DNA from: Ridgeia piscesae
Taxonomy: Eukaryota; Annelida; Polychaeta; Sabellida; Siboglinidae
Direction of reading: 5' to 3'
Length of the DNA: 64,000 nucleotides
Assembly: GCA_025642075.2 (NCBI GenBank)
Contig: JAODUO010000465.1
Location: forward strand, 503,501-567,500
The notes under the pieces are model-generated. The model made no database searches, was not told the DNA's origin, and was given only the letters and a program-made list of their open reading frames with translations. The position numbers were made by a program, and so were the translations under genes. Positions 54,891 through 64,000 of this stretch are shown here, one piece after another (positions within the stretch are counted from its first letter, which is position 1; every line of letters begins with the position of its first letter).

Positions 54891-57035
54891 TTTTCAAATG
54901 ATACCCTCTTTGCCACCAGGTAGCAGCACCACGGCACAGCCGGGCGTGTGACGGACGTCGTTCAGTGGATCCTGCTGCATCGGCTTCTCGCAGAGACATA
55001 GCGGTGTGATGTCGACGCCACCTAGTGCGCAATGACAGAACTTAAGTACACTGCTGACTGTCCGGCTCGAGTTGACCGTACCGGACGTCCACGTGACTGT
55101 CCAGTGTCGACTGGACATCTGTGAGTGTCCAGTGCGTGATCGCTGGACATTTCTCACAGTCCCCTGCAGAGTTGTCACGTCTGTCATCGCTTGTCAGACC
55201 GACGACTTGACGATGCAATTGGACGCGACGTTGCCAAGCAAGAGTGACACCCGTAGTGACGTGTCACAGTCGCTGTCGTCACGTCGATGTGTACATTTCG
55301 TGTATAGTTTCTGGCGCCTGGAGTGAACGCGTGCCGGCCGACGCGACCGACGCGCTCCCGGACGGACTAGAGACGTTAATGCAGTTGTGAATATACTACT
55401 ACTACTTCTACTACTACTACTAATGATGACAATGCCAGTAATGTTGTATAGTACTGTGTGCGTACAGACGCGGCCGCCGGCGTCTACACGCGCCACTCAC
55501 GGTTAGAACCAGTCACGAGAACCAGTTCCAACCAGTATTATCCAGTGTCGCTAGCGTGCCGTCGCTGCTAGACGTGTGCCAGAGTGACGTCTGGTTATAG
55601 ACACCCTTGCAGGATAAAGACAGACCCAGCTGTGAAGACATCACGGCAGTAGACTGCTGCTTGATGTGATGTACACAACCCTCTCGTGGTAAGTCCATAC
55701 GCCCCACCAACGGGGCACATGGGGTAGCCATCGGGATTCTGTTTGAATTGACTGAAAGTTGGCGCAGTCCAATGTCATGTAGTGTGCTTCTGTTGGTTCA
55801 AAGTTCACTACGCAGGTCATAGGGTACTAGGGATGAAGGGACGACTGAGGTGGCTCCACCATGTGGTCACTATTAGTAGATATGCGTGGAATTATGGGGC
55901 TACAGTGAATAGTACGTGCACAGATCAGTGGTGTGACAGAAACTAAGCTGTGCTTGGCATTCTGGGAAGGCAGTGTGCCGAAGGCTGTCGCAACGCACCA
56001 AGTGAGCTGTACGTGGAAGTCTGTGACTGCAGCAAAAATCTGTATTGGATTGTGGGACTGTAATGAGTTGATGTTTGTCGGACAACAATGTGTAATGTAT
56101 GTAGAATTCTCGGACTACAATGAGTCAGCTGTGCGTGGAGGTCTGGAACTCTGATGAGAATGTTGTGCATGGAATTCTGGGACTAAAACAGTGAACCTGT
56201 GTGTGGAGGGAAGTCTGACATGACAAATAGTACATTGTGGGGTAGAATGGGAGGGTTACATTGGGGGTCAACCGTGTTGGGTTCTGGGAACACACTTAAT
56301 AACCTTTGCACTGAATTCTGGGAATATGATGTGTAGCCTGTGCATGGAACCCTGGGATACATCAAATGTCCGGAGCGTGGTATTCTGGGAACACATCATG
56401 TAACTTGTGCAAGGGATTCTGGAACTACCGAGTAGCCAAAGTATGTGCAGCATCTGCTATAGGCTGCCCACTTCGACATATTTTGTATAGCGAGAACCTA
56501 TAATTAATTACTGTTCCCTTCACTCCGTGTAATCCCAAGGACGAGTTCGTAATTTGTTGATAGTTGTGAAACGGTAAACACCGATGAAATCTTGACCTTT
56601 GCACACATTTTTATTATTTGACTACAGCTGACAGACTGCTGTAGAGATGTTGAAAGTGACTGCTGTGTTATCTGAGTCTCGTGTGCAAGCCTTCCACCAG
56701 TTACTATCTGTTGAAAACTCTTCACATTTCCAGTGAGTGGCAGACAGGCCGCCAGTGGCTTCACTGTGGGTTGTGTGTCTGTGTTGGGTACCCGTGTGCC
56801 CATCTGTTTGCTGCCGAGGGCTTCACACGCACTCTGACCCCAGCAGTGGTAGTCATGGAATGTGGGGGCGATACGCAGTCATTGCACTGCCATATATGGA
56901 GAGAGGGCATCGTGTAGACGTGACAGAGGGCACAGCAAGAGTTGCTGCACACACGGGTTGGTTGTAGTGGTACAGTTTGCTGCTTCAAGCAACGAACATC
57001 AGTCCCTCAAAGTCTAACAGCTGTCAGAACCCCAA
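54891..57035. other. DGKQ 3' UTR or downstream sequence, no gene seen
   Basis: Moderately GC-rich with many short chance frames on both strands. A (TAC)n stretch is at about 55393-55420. Degenerate GAATTCTGGGACTA-like motifs recur at about 55960-56430, spaced roughly 40-60 bp, on the + strand. No exon or RNA gene is supportable. Confidence 0.4.
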
Positions 57036-57037
57036 AA

Positions 57038-57728
57038 TACTGCCAGACCCTCAAACTACTGCTACAGACCCCCAAACTACTGCTACAGAACCTCAAACTA
57101 CTGCTACAGACCCTAAAATTACTGCTACAGAACCTCAAACTACTGTTACAGACCCTCAAACTACTGCTACAGACCCTCAAACTACTGCTACAGACCCTAA
57201 AATTACTGCTACAGAACCTCAAACTACTGCTACAGACCCTCAAACTACTGCTACAGACCCTCAAACTACTGCTACAGACCCTAAAATTACTGCTACAGAA
57301 CCTCAAACTACTGCTACAGACCCTCAAACTACTGCTACAGACCCTCAAACTACTGTTACAGACCCTCAAACTACTGCTACAGACCCTCAAACTACTGTTA
57401 CAGACCCTCAAACTACTGTTACAGACCCTCAAACTACTGCTACAGACCCTCAAACTACTGCTACAGAACCTCAAACTACTGCTACAGACCCTCAAACTAC
57501 TGCTACAGAACCTCAAACTACTGCTACAGACCCTCAAACTACTGTTACAGACCCTCAAACTACTGCTACAGAACCTCAAACTACTGCTACAGAACCTCAA
57601 ACTACTGTTACAGACCCTCAACACTACTGTTACAGACCCTCAAACTACTGCTACAGACCCTCAAACTACTGCTACAGACCCTCAAACTACTGCTACAGAA
57701 CCTCAAACTACTGCTACAGACCCTAAAA
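57038..57728. repeat. 21-bp minisatellite, about 32 copies
   Basis: Unit ACTACTGCTACAGACCCTCAA with CCTAAAATT, GAACCT and GTTACA variants in an irregular mosaic. Open in several frames, giving heptapeptide repeats such as TTATDPQ. I treat these as artefacts; degenerate units continue to about 57980. Confidence 0.96.
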
Positions 57729-58163
57729 TTACTATTAACCATCAAACTACTGGTATAAATTCTGAAGCTATTTCCACAGACCGTCAAACTACTTTTGTAG
57801 ACCATTAGGCTACTACTACAGACCTTCAAATTACCACCAAACCTCAAACCATATCTATATATATATATATACCTTCAAACTACTGCTACAAACCTTCAAT
57901 ACTACTACTGTACTAGCAATCACTATCAGACTACAGCTATCGACAATCAAACTATTTCTACAGACCCTTGAAACTAATGTGAGGCCTTCAGACCCTCACT
58001 GAGTGAACTGTGACACTCGAGTGTTGATCTGTGCTGAACTGACCTGTGGCCGTATGATGATAGTTCTCATGCACAGCAGTGGGACCAAGACGGAACGACA
58101 GAGCAAAAGAAGGACGAGTGTAGGCAGAGTAGTCAGGGACAGTCTGGCTGGGTAATTCTTGGG

Positions 58164-58222
58164 AGGGAGGGAGGGAGGGAGGGAGGGAGGGAGGGAGGGA
58201 GGGAGGGAGGGAGGGAGGGGGG
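58164..58222. repeat. (GGGA)n microsatellite
   Basis: About 14 tandem GGGA units. Confidence 0.95.
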
Positions 58223-58754
58223 ACAGGGGTAAATACATACGGGACTGTATCGATGCATAAATGGTAGGTTTCATTGGCTTGGTATTTCGTGCAGACAGTA
58301 AGGTTGGCCGACCACCAGCCGCGACGCTCAACTTGGAGGTATATTGGGGTCAGCACCGCAGGCGGAGGATTGCCACCACACAAGGTGTGGCTTTGCCCTG
58401 TTGGAGGTACAGTTGTAAAATAGGTTGCTGTTTTGAAATCATGGTTAAATTTCAGTAGGCAATTTGTGGTAATTGTTTGGCATGATTTGCGGCCGCTGGT
58501 CCGAAATCCGGGTCATCATATTGGAAATTTGACCGAGGCTGCGAATCGATGATTACTGTTGGTTTTACGAACGACGCGTCGTCTTTGATCGCGCCGGCAA
58601 TGTTGTCTAGAACGCAGCACAGCGCGGCTGGCATCTTATGTTTAAATAATCATAACTATTCAGCAGTTGAGTACAGTAGGAAATGGTTCAGATTTCACCA
58701 CAAATTATTTATTGCATTTAAATCTATACTGAACTACGATATATGTATATGTGA

Positions 58755-58760
58755 AATAAA
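58755..58760 (+). terminator. Candidate distal poly(A) signal for DGKQ
   Basis: The first canonical AATAAA that I see downstream of the DGKQ stop, followed by a G/T-rich stretch (TTGCGTTTGG). It would give a 3' UTR near 4.9 kb including two minisatellites; a non-canonical nearer signal is equally possible. Confidence 0.25.
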
Positions 58761-59451
58761 GACGATAGTGAATGTGAAGTACTTCGCTTGCGTTTGGTTC
58801 AGTCTGTGGAATAGGTGCTGTTTGTTATCACTTCGAGACAGAGGCATTCATAAAATGTGTTTGACTTGATGTTGTCTCGTGTGTGTACATATAACAAATT
58901 ACATTTGCCCTAGTTTCTACTTTTTATAATTAAAATATATTTTCTTGGAAAATCAACCACAAGAGGTGTCTGCTGAATGGTTGCAGAAATCGAACAGTAA
59001 AGATTAATTGTATTGGGGGAGAGTAACAACAAGGCTTGTATCTCTCTGCATCTTATATAAACATATGACGCACACTTTGAATCAATCCAGCACACACACA
59101 CACAATCACCAAGACATGGGTCCAGCTAGTTTTTCCTGTTTTTTTGCTGCCAAATATGCTGATCTATATGGCATGATTTTGCATGTATGATGGTAAAAAA
59201 TTTACTAACACACAGCAGACACACTAACGGAAACCAAGTGACATAAGTTTCATGAAGATGACGCCACTTCTATGCATTGTCAAAGTTGCGAACGTTTGCA
59301 GGCACTCACGGAAACAAGCATCTATCCATTGAAGGTTGTCATCAGGGTTGAGGTTGGCCTTAGTCATCTTTTTTGTTCCTCTTTTCCATCCTCACTTCTC
59401 ACTACATTATCTATCAACAGTCTCCAATTCCCACTATCTGTTCCTCTCTCC
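58761..59451. other. Intergenic, nothing recognised
   Basis: AT-rich with a short CA run at about 59092-59103. Confidence 0.45.
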
Positions 59452-60240
59452 TCCCCCACCCTCCAGGTCTTCACACCCTCCTCCCCACCCTCCAGGTCTT
59501 CACTCTCCTCCCCCACCCTCCAGGTCTTCACTCTCTCCTCCCCCACCCTCCAGGTCTTCACACCCTCCTCCCCCACCCTCCAGGTCTTCACTCTCTCCTC
59601 CCCCACCCTCCAGGTCTTCACTCTCTCCTCCCCCACCCTCCAGGTCTTCACACCCTCCTCCCCCACCCTCCAGGTCTTCACACCCTCCTCCCCCACCCTC
59701 CAGGTCTTCACACCCTCCTCCCCCACCCTCCAGCTCTTCACTCTCTCTCCCCCACCCTCCAGGTCTTCACTCTCTCCTCCCCCACCCTCCAGGTCTTCAC
59801 TCTCTCCTCCCCCACCCTCCAGGTCTTCACTCTCTCCCCCACCCTCCAGGTCTTCACACCCTCCTCCCCCACCCTCCAGGTCTTCACTCTCTCCTCCCCC
59901 ACCCTCCAGGTCTTCCCACCCTCCAGGTCTTCACTCTCTCCTCCCCCACCCTCCAGGTCTTCACTCTCTCCTCCCCCACCCTCCAGGTCTTCACCCTCCT
60001 CCCCCACCCTCCAGGTCTTCACCTCTCCTCCCCCACCCTCCAGGTCTTCACTCTCTCCTCCCCCACCCTCCAGGTCTTCACTCTCTCCTCCCCCACCCTC
60101 CAGGTCTTCACTCTCTCCTCCCCCACCCTCCAGGTCTTCACTCTCTCCTCCCCCACCCTCCAGGTCTTCACTCTCTCCTCCCCCACCCTCCAGGTCTTCA
60201 CTCTCTCCTCCCCCACCCTCCAGGTCTTCACACCCTCCTC
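59452..60240. repeat. 30-bp polypyrimidine minisatellite, about 26 copies
   Basis: Unit CTCCTCCCCCACCCTCCAGG plus TCTTCACTCT, with ACACC variants. The + strand is almost purely C/T over nearly 800 bp. All + frames are open for this reason; long proline/serine-rich frames are artefacts. Confidence 0.97.
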
Positions 60241-60399
60241 CCATCACAATCCTGGTCTTCCTCGTCTTTTTCCCTCCACTTTCTGGGCATCTGCTCTCTG
60301 CCAGTATTTCCCCTCCCTCCCTGTCCAAGTGACCGGCCCATGTCACCCTAGTCTTCACCAGCACCAGGTCAGAGTTCACAGACCCTGTGTGTAACGCAT

Positions 60400-60715
60400 G
60401 TTGCAAATGTGTGGAACATGATCATATCCCTGGTGGGCTCGCAAGAACGTCTACTGACAATTGTCAAGAGGACATTGGCATGGTTTGGGCACGTAACACA
60501 ACACACCAGCCTCCCAGAGACGATCCTGTAGGGGAGATTGGAGGGCAGATGCCACCGTGGATCTCGGAGGAAGAACTGCATGACCAATATCTTGGAATGG
60601 ACGGCCCAATCCCTACTTGAGCTCCTCAGCTGAGCGACTGACAGACAAGCATGGAGAAAGATCTCGGCTGCAGCATCACTTACGTCCCCTCAATGACCAG
60701 TTTGGTCAAGGGACT
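60400..60715 (+). mobile_element. RTE-like LINE 3' remnant
   Basis: One + frame reads IISLVGSQERLLTIVKRTLA then WFGHVTQH, and later LEWTAQSLLELLS. This follows the well known RTE-type tail (LAWFGHV...KTIL-G-LEG-RRRGRQRK...). The frame has internal stops (TAG near 60529, TGA near 60624), so it is inactive. Confidence 0.7.
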
Positions 60716-60764
60716 AAGTAAGTTTCGCAGTCATTTTGTTGATGTTTAACAAAATGGTGACATC

Positions 60765-60960
60765 GTATATAGCGCAGTACCCAATCGTCATGATAGCTCA
60801 AACCAGTTTTACTCGTTGGCAGACTTGTTCAATCAAACACCATCTCAACCTCTCATGGAAGCATCCAGCCATGCTCTAATTAATACGTGAAGACTACTCG
60901 TAGATAAATATCCACCACTGTCTATAGTTACTCAATATGTGGCGATGACAAAACACCCCC
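60765..60960. repeat. SINE-like repeat, body shared with 31320-31440
   Basis: TATATAGCGCAGTACCC at the left, then GGCAGACTTGTTCAATCAAA and CCACCACTGTCTATAGTTAC, matching in order the body of the SINE at 31262. The tRNA-like part is missing. Confidence 0.55.
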
Positions 60961-61351
60961 TCCCCTGTGTAACGTGTAACATGTTTTGGGACTGCATGAA
61001 CTGTGGTGCCCACCCGTAATAGGGTAACTCTTGACCGATAACCTGGTCAGTTTGCGAGAAAGGACAATCTCTGGACATTATAACAAACACCATTTTCTTC
61101 CAATGCTTGTGTCTTTATTAGTGCTATTCTGTACGAAATCCTGAATCCCGAAAAGCCGTCGTGGGTTCTTTTCAGTCAGCGGCAATAAACATTTTCTCCG
61201 ACGGTGTTCGAAGCACTGTTCACCACAAACTTTATTCTGTCGTCACAGAACAAGATCTGACGCTGCCATTTTGAAATTTTCTTTCTGTACGTTTTTTTTC
61301 TCGGAATCTGTAGATAAACATTTTGTTGACAATGCCAGTTGCGTGAAACGT

Positions 61352-62020
61352 CTACATAATCGCACAGGACCTAGACTGGGGGGGCTGGGGTTCAACATGT
61401 GATGGATAGTTCAGCGATGTCGCACGCTTCGATGTTGCACAATTCTGGTCCGATGAATTGTTTTCCTGATTCGGACTCACTGAGGGGGGTGCTTCAGGGG
61501 GGTTTGATAGGGTGCTGCCATGGGGAGTTGACGTACGGGGGTCTGGTGGGGTGCTTCTGAGGGGGGTTGCCAAGTGGGGTTCTGATTGTTTGTCTTCAAC
61601 GGGGGTTGTTTTACTGGGGTCTGATTTGTTGGGTCCAGGTGGGTCTTTAAATGGTGTCTCCTTGTGGGGTGTCGCCCTGTGTGACGGGGCACTTTCAACA
61701 GGGGGTGATTTGTAGGGCTTCATCAGGGCAGTTATACGGGACATGATTGACCCACGAGTCCTAGGCTTGTGTGGTGCCTGTGTGGTGGTGGTACCGGCGG
61801 AGTCATTGGTGGTGGTACCGGTGGCATTGGCTGTGGTGATGGGAGTTGTTGTCGCAGCGTGTCCACTGTCGTCGTTGTCATCACACTCTCTCTTCTCATC
61901 GTCATCATCATCATCAGACACGCTCAACTTAACGGATTGTCGCGCTTCGATGCGCTTCAGTAGTTTCGGTTCGATGCGACGCAGCTGAGCCTTCAGCTGA
62001 CGGGCCGTCTGGCGCTGGGT
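61352..62020 (-). CDS. Terminal exon of an unrecognised gene ending in a CaaX box (partial)
   Basis: On the minus strand the acceptor CTGCTTGCAG (62030-62021) is followed by 222 open codons and a stop at 61352-61354. The start, TQRQTARQLKAQLRRIEPKL then LKRIEARQSVKLSV, is basic and likely helical. A run of Asp follows, then a long Thr/Pro/Ser-rich low-complexity region, and the end is SRSCAIM-stop. CAIM is a CaaX motif; Met at the last position favours farnesylation, which would anchor the protein to membranes. The same last six residues end vertebrate lamin B1, but no lamin tail domain is visible here, so I do not call it a lamin. Earlier exons would lie beyond 62030; none was recognised up to 64000. 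Confidence 0.6.
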   Translation of the reverse strand, partial: TQRQTARQLKAQLRRIEPKLLKRIEARQSVKLSVSDDDDDDEKRECDDNDDSGHAATTTPITTANATGTTTNDSAGTTTTQAPHKPRTRGSIMSRITALMKPYKSPPVESAPSHRATPHKETPFKDPPGPNKSDPSKTTPVEDKQSEPHLATPLRSTPPDPRTSTPHGSTLSNPPEAPPSVSPNQENNSSDQNCATSKRATSLNYPSHVEPQPPQSRSCAIM

Positions 62021-62030
62021 CTGCAAGCAG

Positions 62031-63350
62031 TGCCACCTGGTGTGTGACTCATCAGATCGGAGGTTTCATATAAATTAAAGGGATTCTTTGTAAGGTTATA
62101 TATAATACAGTCGAGATGTACTTTGTCAAAACACGATAATTTCTTGTAAGAAATATCTCCGCTATTTTTGTCGTATAAATTTACGCGTAACTTGGACGTT
62201 ACCTGTGCAACGAGCCGACACGTAACTGTGTTTTTGCGAATCATTGAGCTAAGCTTAGTGGGTTATTAAATAAGCAGTCCAATTATAATGTTTATACACG
62301 ATCAGTGAACCATGGAATAACCACCGACTTTAAACACTCAACTTCACAGACAAAACCGAAGTCTAGCGAACTGAACCGAATACTCATGATCATGCCTTAT
62401 ACGGCTAGCCAAACTAGAAACTTTGCATATGTGGAGATATTTTTTCAGTATGTTGTTAGGATTACAATAGATTAATAAACACATTTCTAATGAAATGTAG
62501 GCACATGAAATATTTTCAAGAGGATTATTAAAAAATTACGTACATTACAAACAGCTGAACACTCAAAGAAACCCTTTAAAAGGTTCTTCAATGATATTTC
62601 AGTTTTCTGTGTCTGATTGACTACTACAAGGTAGCTATACTACCTAGGGTTGTTAATTTGCTGAAAATTTGCAGACAAAAAGGTAAATTCAGTTCTGAAA
62701 TATGATTTTGTTCTGAAATACGGTCGTAACTAAGCTAAAGGTGTGCATTTCTGGTCGGGATCGTCAGTTTTTATGGCTGTGCAAGTGTGGACATGGAAAT
62801 GTGGCAAGAATTTTGCTGGAAAAGGTCAATGTAAACAGGAGAATGCATTGCAAAATGTGTGTGTTTGCATTGTGGTTGAACTGCTGTTTATTTTATGTAA
62901 CTGCCTGTGCCATATTAATCTCTCTGACTGAACTCATAACAGTAATTTTTTTTAAATGAAATTGTGCACTATGTAAATTAATGTATGTTTACCCTAGATG
63001 CTTTGCATCGAGCCTAAATGAACCGATCACCAAACAGGTCAACATCTGCAGAAACAAGTTACTGGGGAAGGGTGTTCTGCAGATTATATTTGATGTTGAT
63101 CATGTGGCATGTATGTAACGATCTACGTCATCTGCTGACGAAGACTGTAACATGATCAAAGTAAAATAAAAACATATTTTTATAAGGTATTGTCAACTGC
63201 ATTATCTAAATGTTAAGGGTGTGTCACCTCCTACATCAACATAATTTACTTTTAATAACATACCTTAAGTTCACGGGTCAGAACAATTGTCATCTTTCGT
63301 TGTTTGTCCATCTGAAGATGATGCAACAGACGTGACACGTGTCAGACATA
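62031..63350. other. Possible intron of the minus-strand CaaX gene, nothing recognised
   Basis: AT-rich, with no convincing minus-strand exon. Confidence 0.4.
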
Positions 63351-63354
63351 ATTA

Positions 63355-63760
63355 TGTTTGTATACTTGTAAACCACAAGTGTACAAACACTTGTGGTTTA
63401 TGCTTGTCGTGCGTATGTGTGAATATTTATGGTCTATGTGTGTTGTAAGTGTGTCAAAATTTGTCATTTATGTTTCACTTATGGTTTGTATGTTTTACAT
63501 GTGTGTCAACATTTGCAGTTTAAGTGTGTCATTTAAATATCAACACTCAGTGATGTTACAATTGTTTATAATAACACAACGTCATGGTTTGTCAATGCTT
63601 ATGGTTTAAATATTTCACATAAATATCAACACATCTAGTTTATGTATGTTGCGACAACATGTGTGATATATGTGCATCATCCAAACATGTCAATGCTTGT
63701 GGTGCATGTGTGGCAACACTTCTCGTGTATGTGTGTTGAAAACTGCCAAGCTAACACAAG
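63355..63760. repeat. Degenerate TTTATGTGTGTCAACA-type repeat
   Basis: Motifs such as CACTTGTGGTTTATG, GGTCTATGTGTGTTG and GGTTTAAATATTTCACAT recur every 40-50 bp with heavy divergence, like an old minisatellite. Confidence 0.5.
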
Positions 63761-63867
63761 TTTGCAAAAGTTACAAAATACATGAACCGTGACAAACACA
63801 GCAGTGGTTTGGATGTCGCAAGGAAAATATATTCCAACAGTGAGTGAAACATGTTACGGTAAATTTA

Positions 63868-64000
63868 TGCTACACACACATACACACACATACACACACA
63901 CACCACATACACACACATACACACACACACACAGACCCACCCACCCACCCACCCACATCCACACACACACACACGCACACAGACCCACTCACACACACAC
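63868..64000. repeat. CA / CACC microsatellite at window end
   Basis: CA runs with ACAT interruptions, then (CCCA)n at about 63936-63955, then CA again; continues past the window edge. Confidence 0.95.

Noticed and set aside
56942..57808. Possible Thr-rich secreted repeat protein (TTATDPQ repeats)
   Set aside because: Open in two + frames and one minus frame over the same array; no signal peptide or unique flanking domain. A real repeat protein is not excluded, but nothing supports it.
59272..60394. Proline/serine-rich + frames over 300 codons
   Set aside because: All three frames are open because the strand is nearly pure pyrimidine; this is a minisatellite.
61352..61372. Lamin B call based on the C-terminal SRSCAIM
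   Set aside because: Six residues are too few, and the exon lacks the lamin tail domain and coil that would be needed.

Overview
The window is animal nuclear DNA. It has spliced genes with GT-AG introns, retrotransposon and DNA-transposon debris, and a very large load of tandem repeats. The species cannot be named from sequence alone. AT-rich introns, tRNA-derived SINEs, CR1/L2-like and RTE-like LINE tails, hAT-like elements and gene-length minisatellites fit an invertebrate such as a mollusc or other lophotrochozoan, or a lancelet. That placement is inference with low confidence.

The main content is one complete gene on the + strand at 15070-53873, a diacylglycerol kinase theta (DGKQ). I reconstructed 22 coding exons whose splice phases all agree. 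They give a protein of 945 residues, close to the usual length of the vertebrate protein (about 940). Order: three C1 zinc domains, an acidic/lysine-rich linker, Ras-association-like regions, the catalytic DAGKc domain (GGDGT) and the accessory DAGKa domain. Upstream on the same strand, 3717-7292, is an MRNIP (MRN-complex-interacting protein) gene in at least four exons, with an unresolved frame change near its 3' end. Two minus-strand pieces of unrecognised genes lie at the edges: one internal exon at 696-887, and a terminal exon at 61352-62020 ending in a CaaX prenylation box.

Between and inside the genes: 1-3700 holds microsatellites, CRE-like palindromes and repeats. 7300-15069 holds CA repeats, two 5'-truncated LINE tails and an unresolved stretch at 9-10.5 kb. 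The DGKQ introns hold SINEs, a LINE, several TIR elements (one inserted in another) and about a dozen minisatellites. The 3' side (53874-61350) is mostly minisatellites plus an RTE-type LINE remnant and a SINE-like repeat.

The most unusual feature is how the DGKQ minisatellites relate to its exon borders. The acceptor plus first 28 nt of exon 4 is present 16 times, the last five copies in frame. The end of exon 15 with its donor site is present five times. A 28-bp array places some 40 TTTCAG acceptor-like sites directly before exon 5. The stop codon and last residues lie inside a 23-bp array, each unit of which carries a CAG-GGTGAGT donor-like motif. This looks like repeated slippage or duplication seeded at splice junctions, and it could change splicing. 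It is the observation most worth testing.
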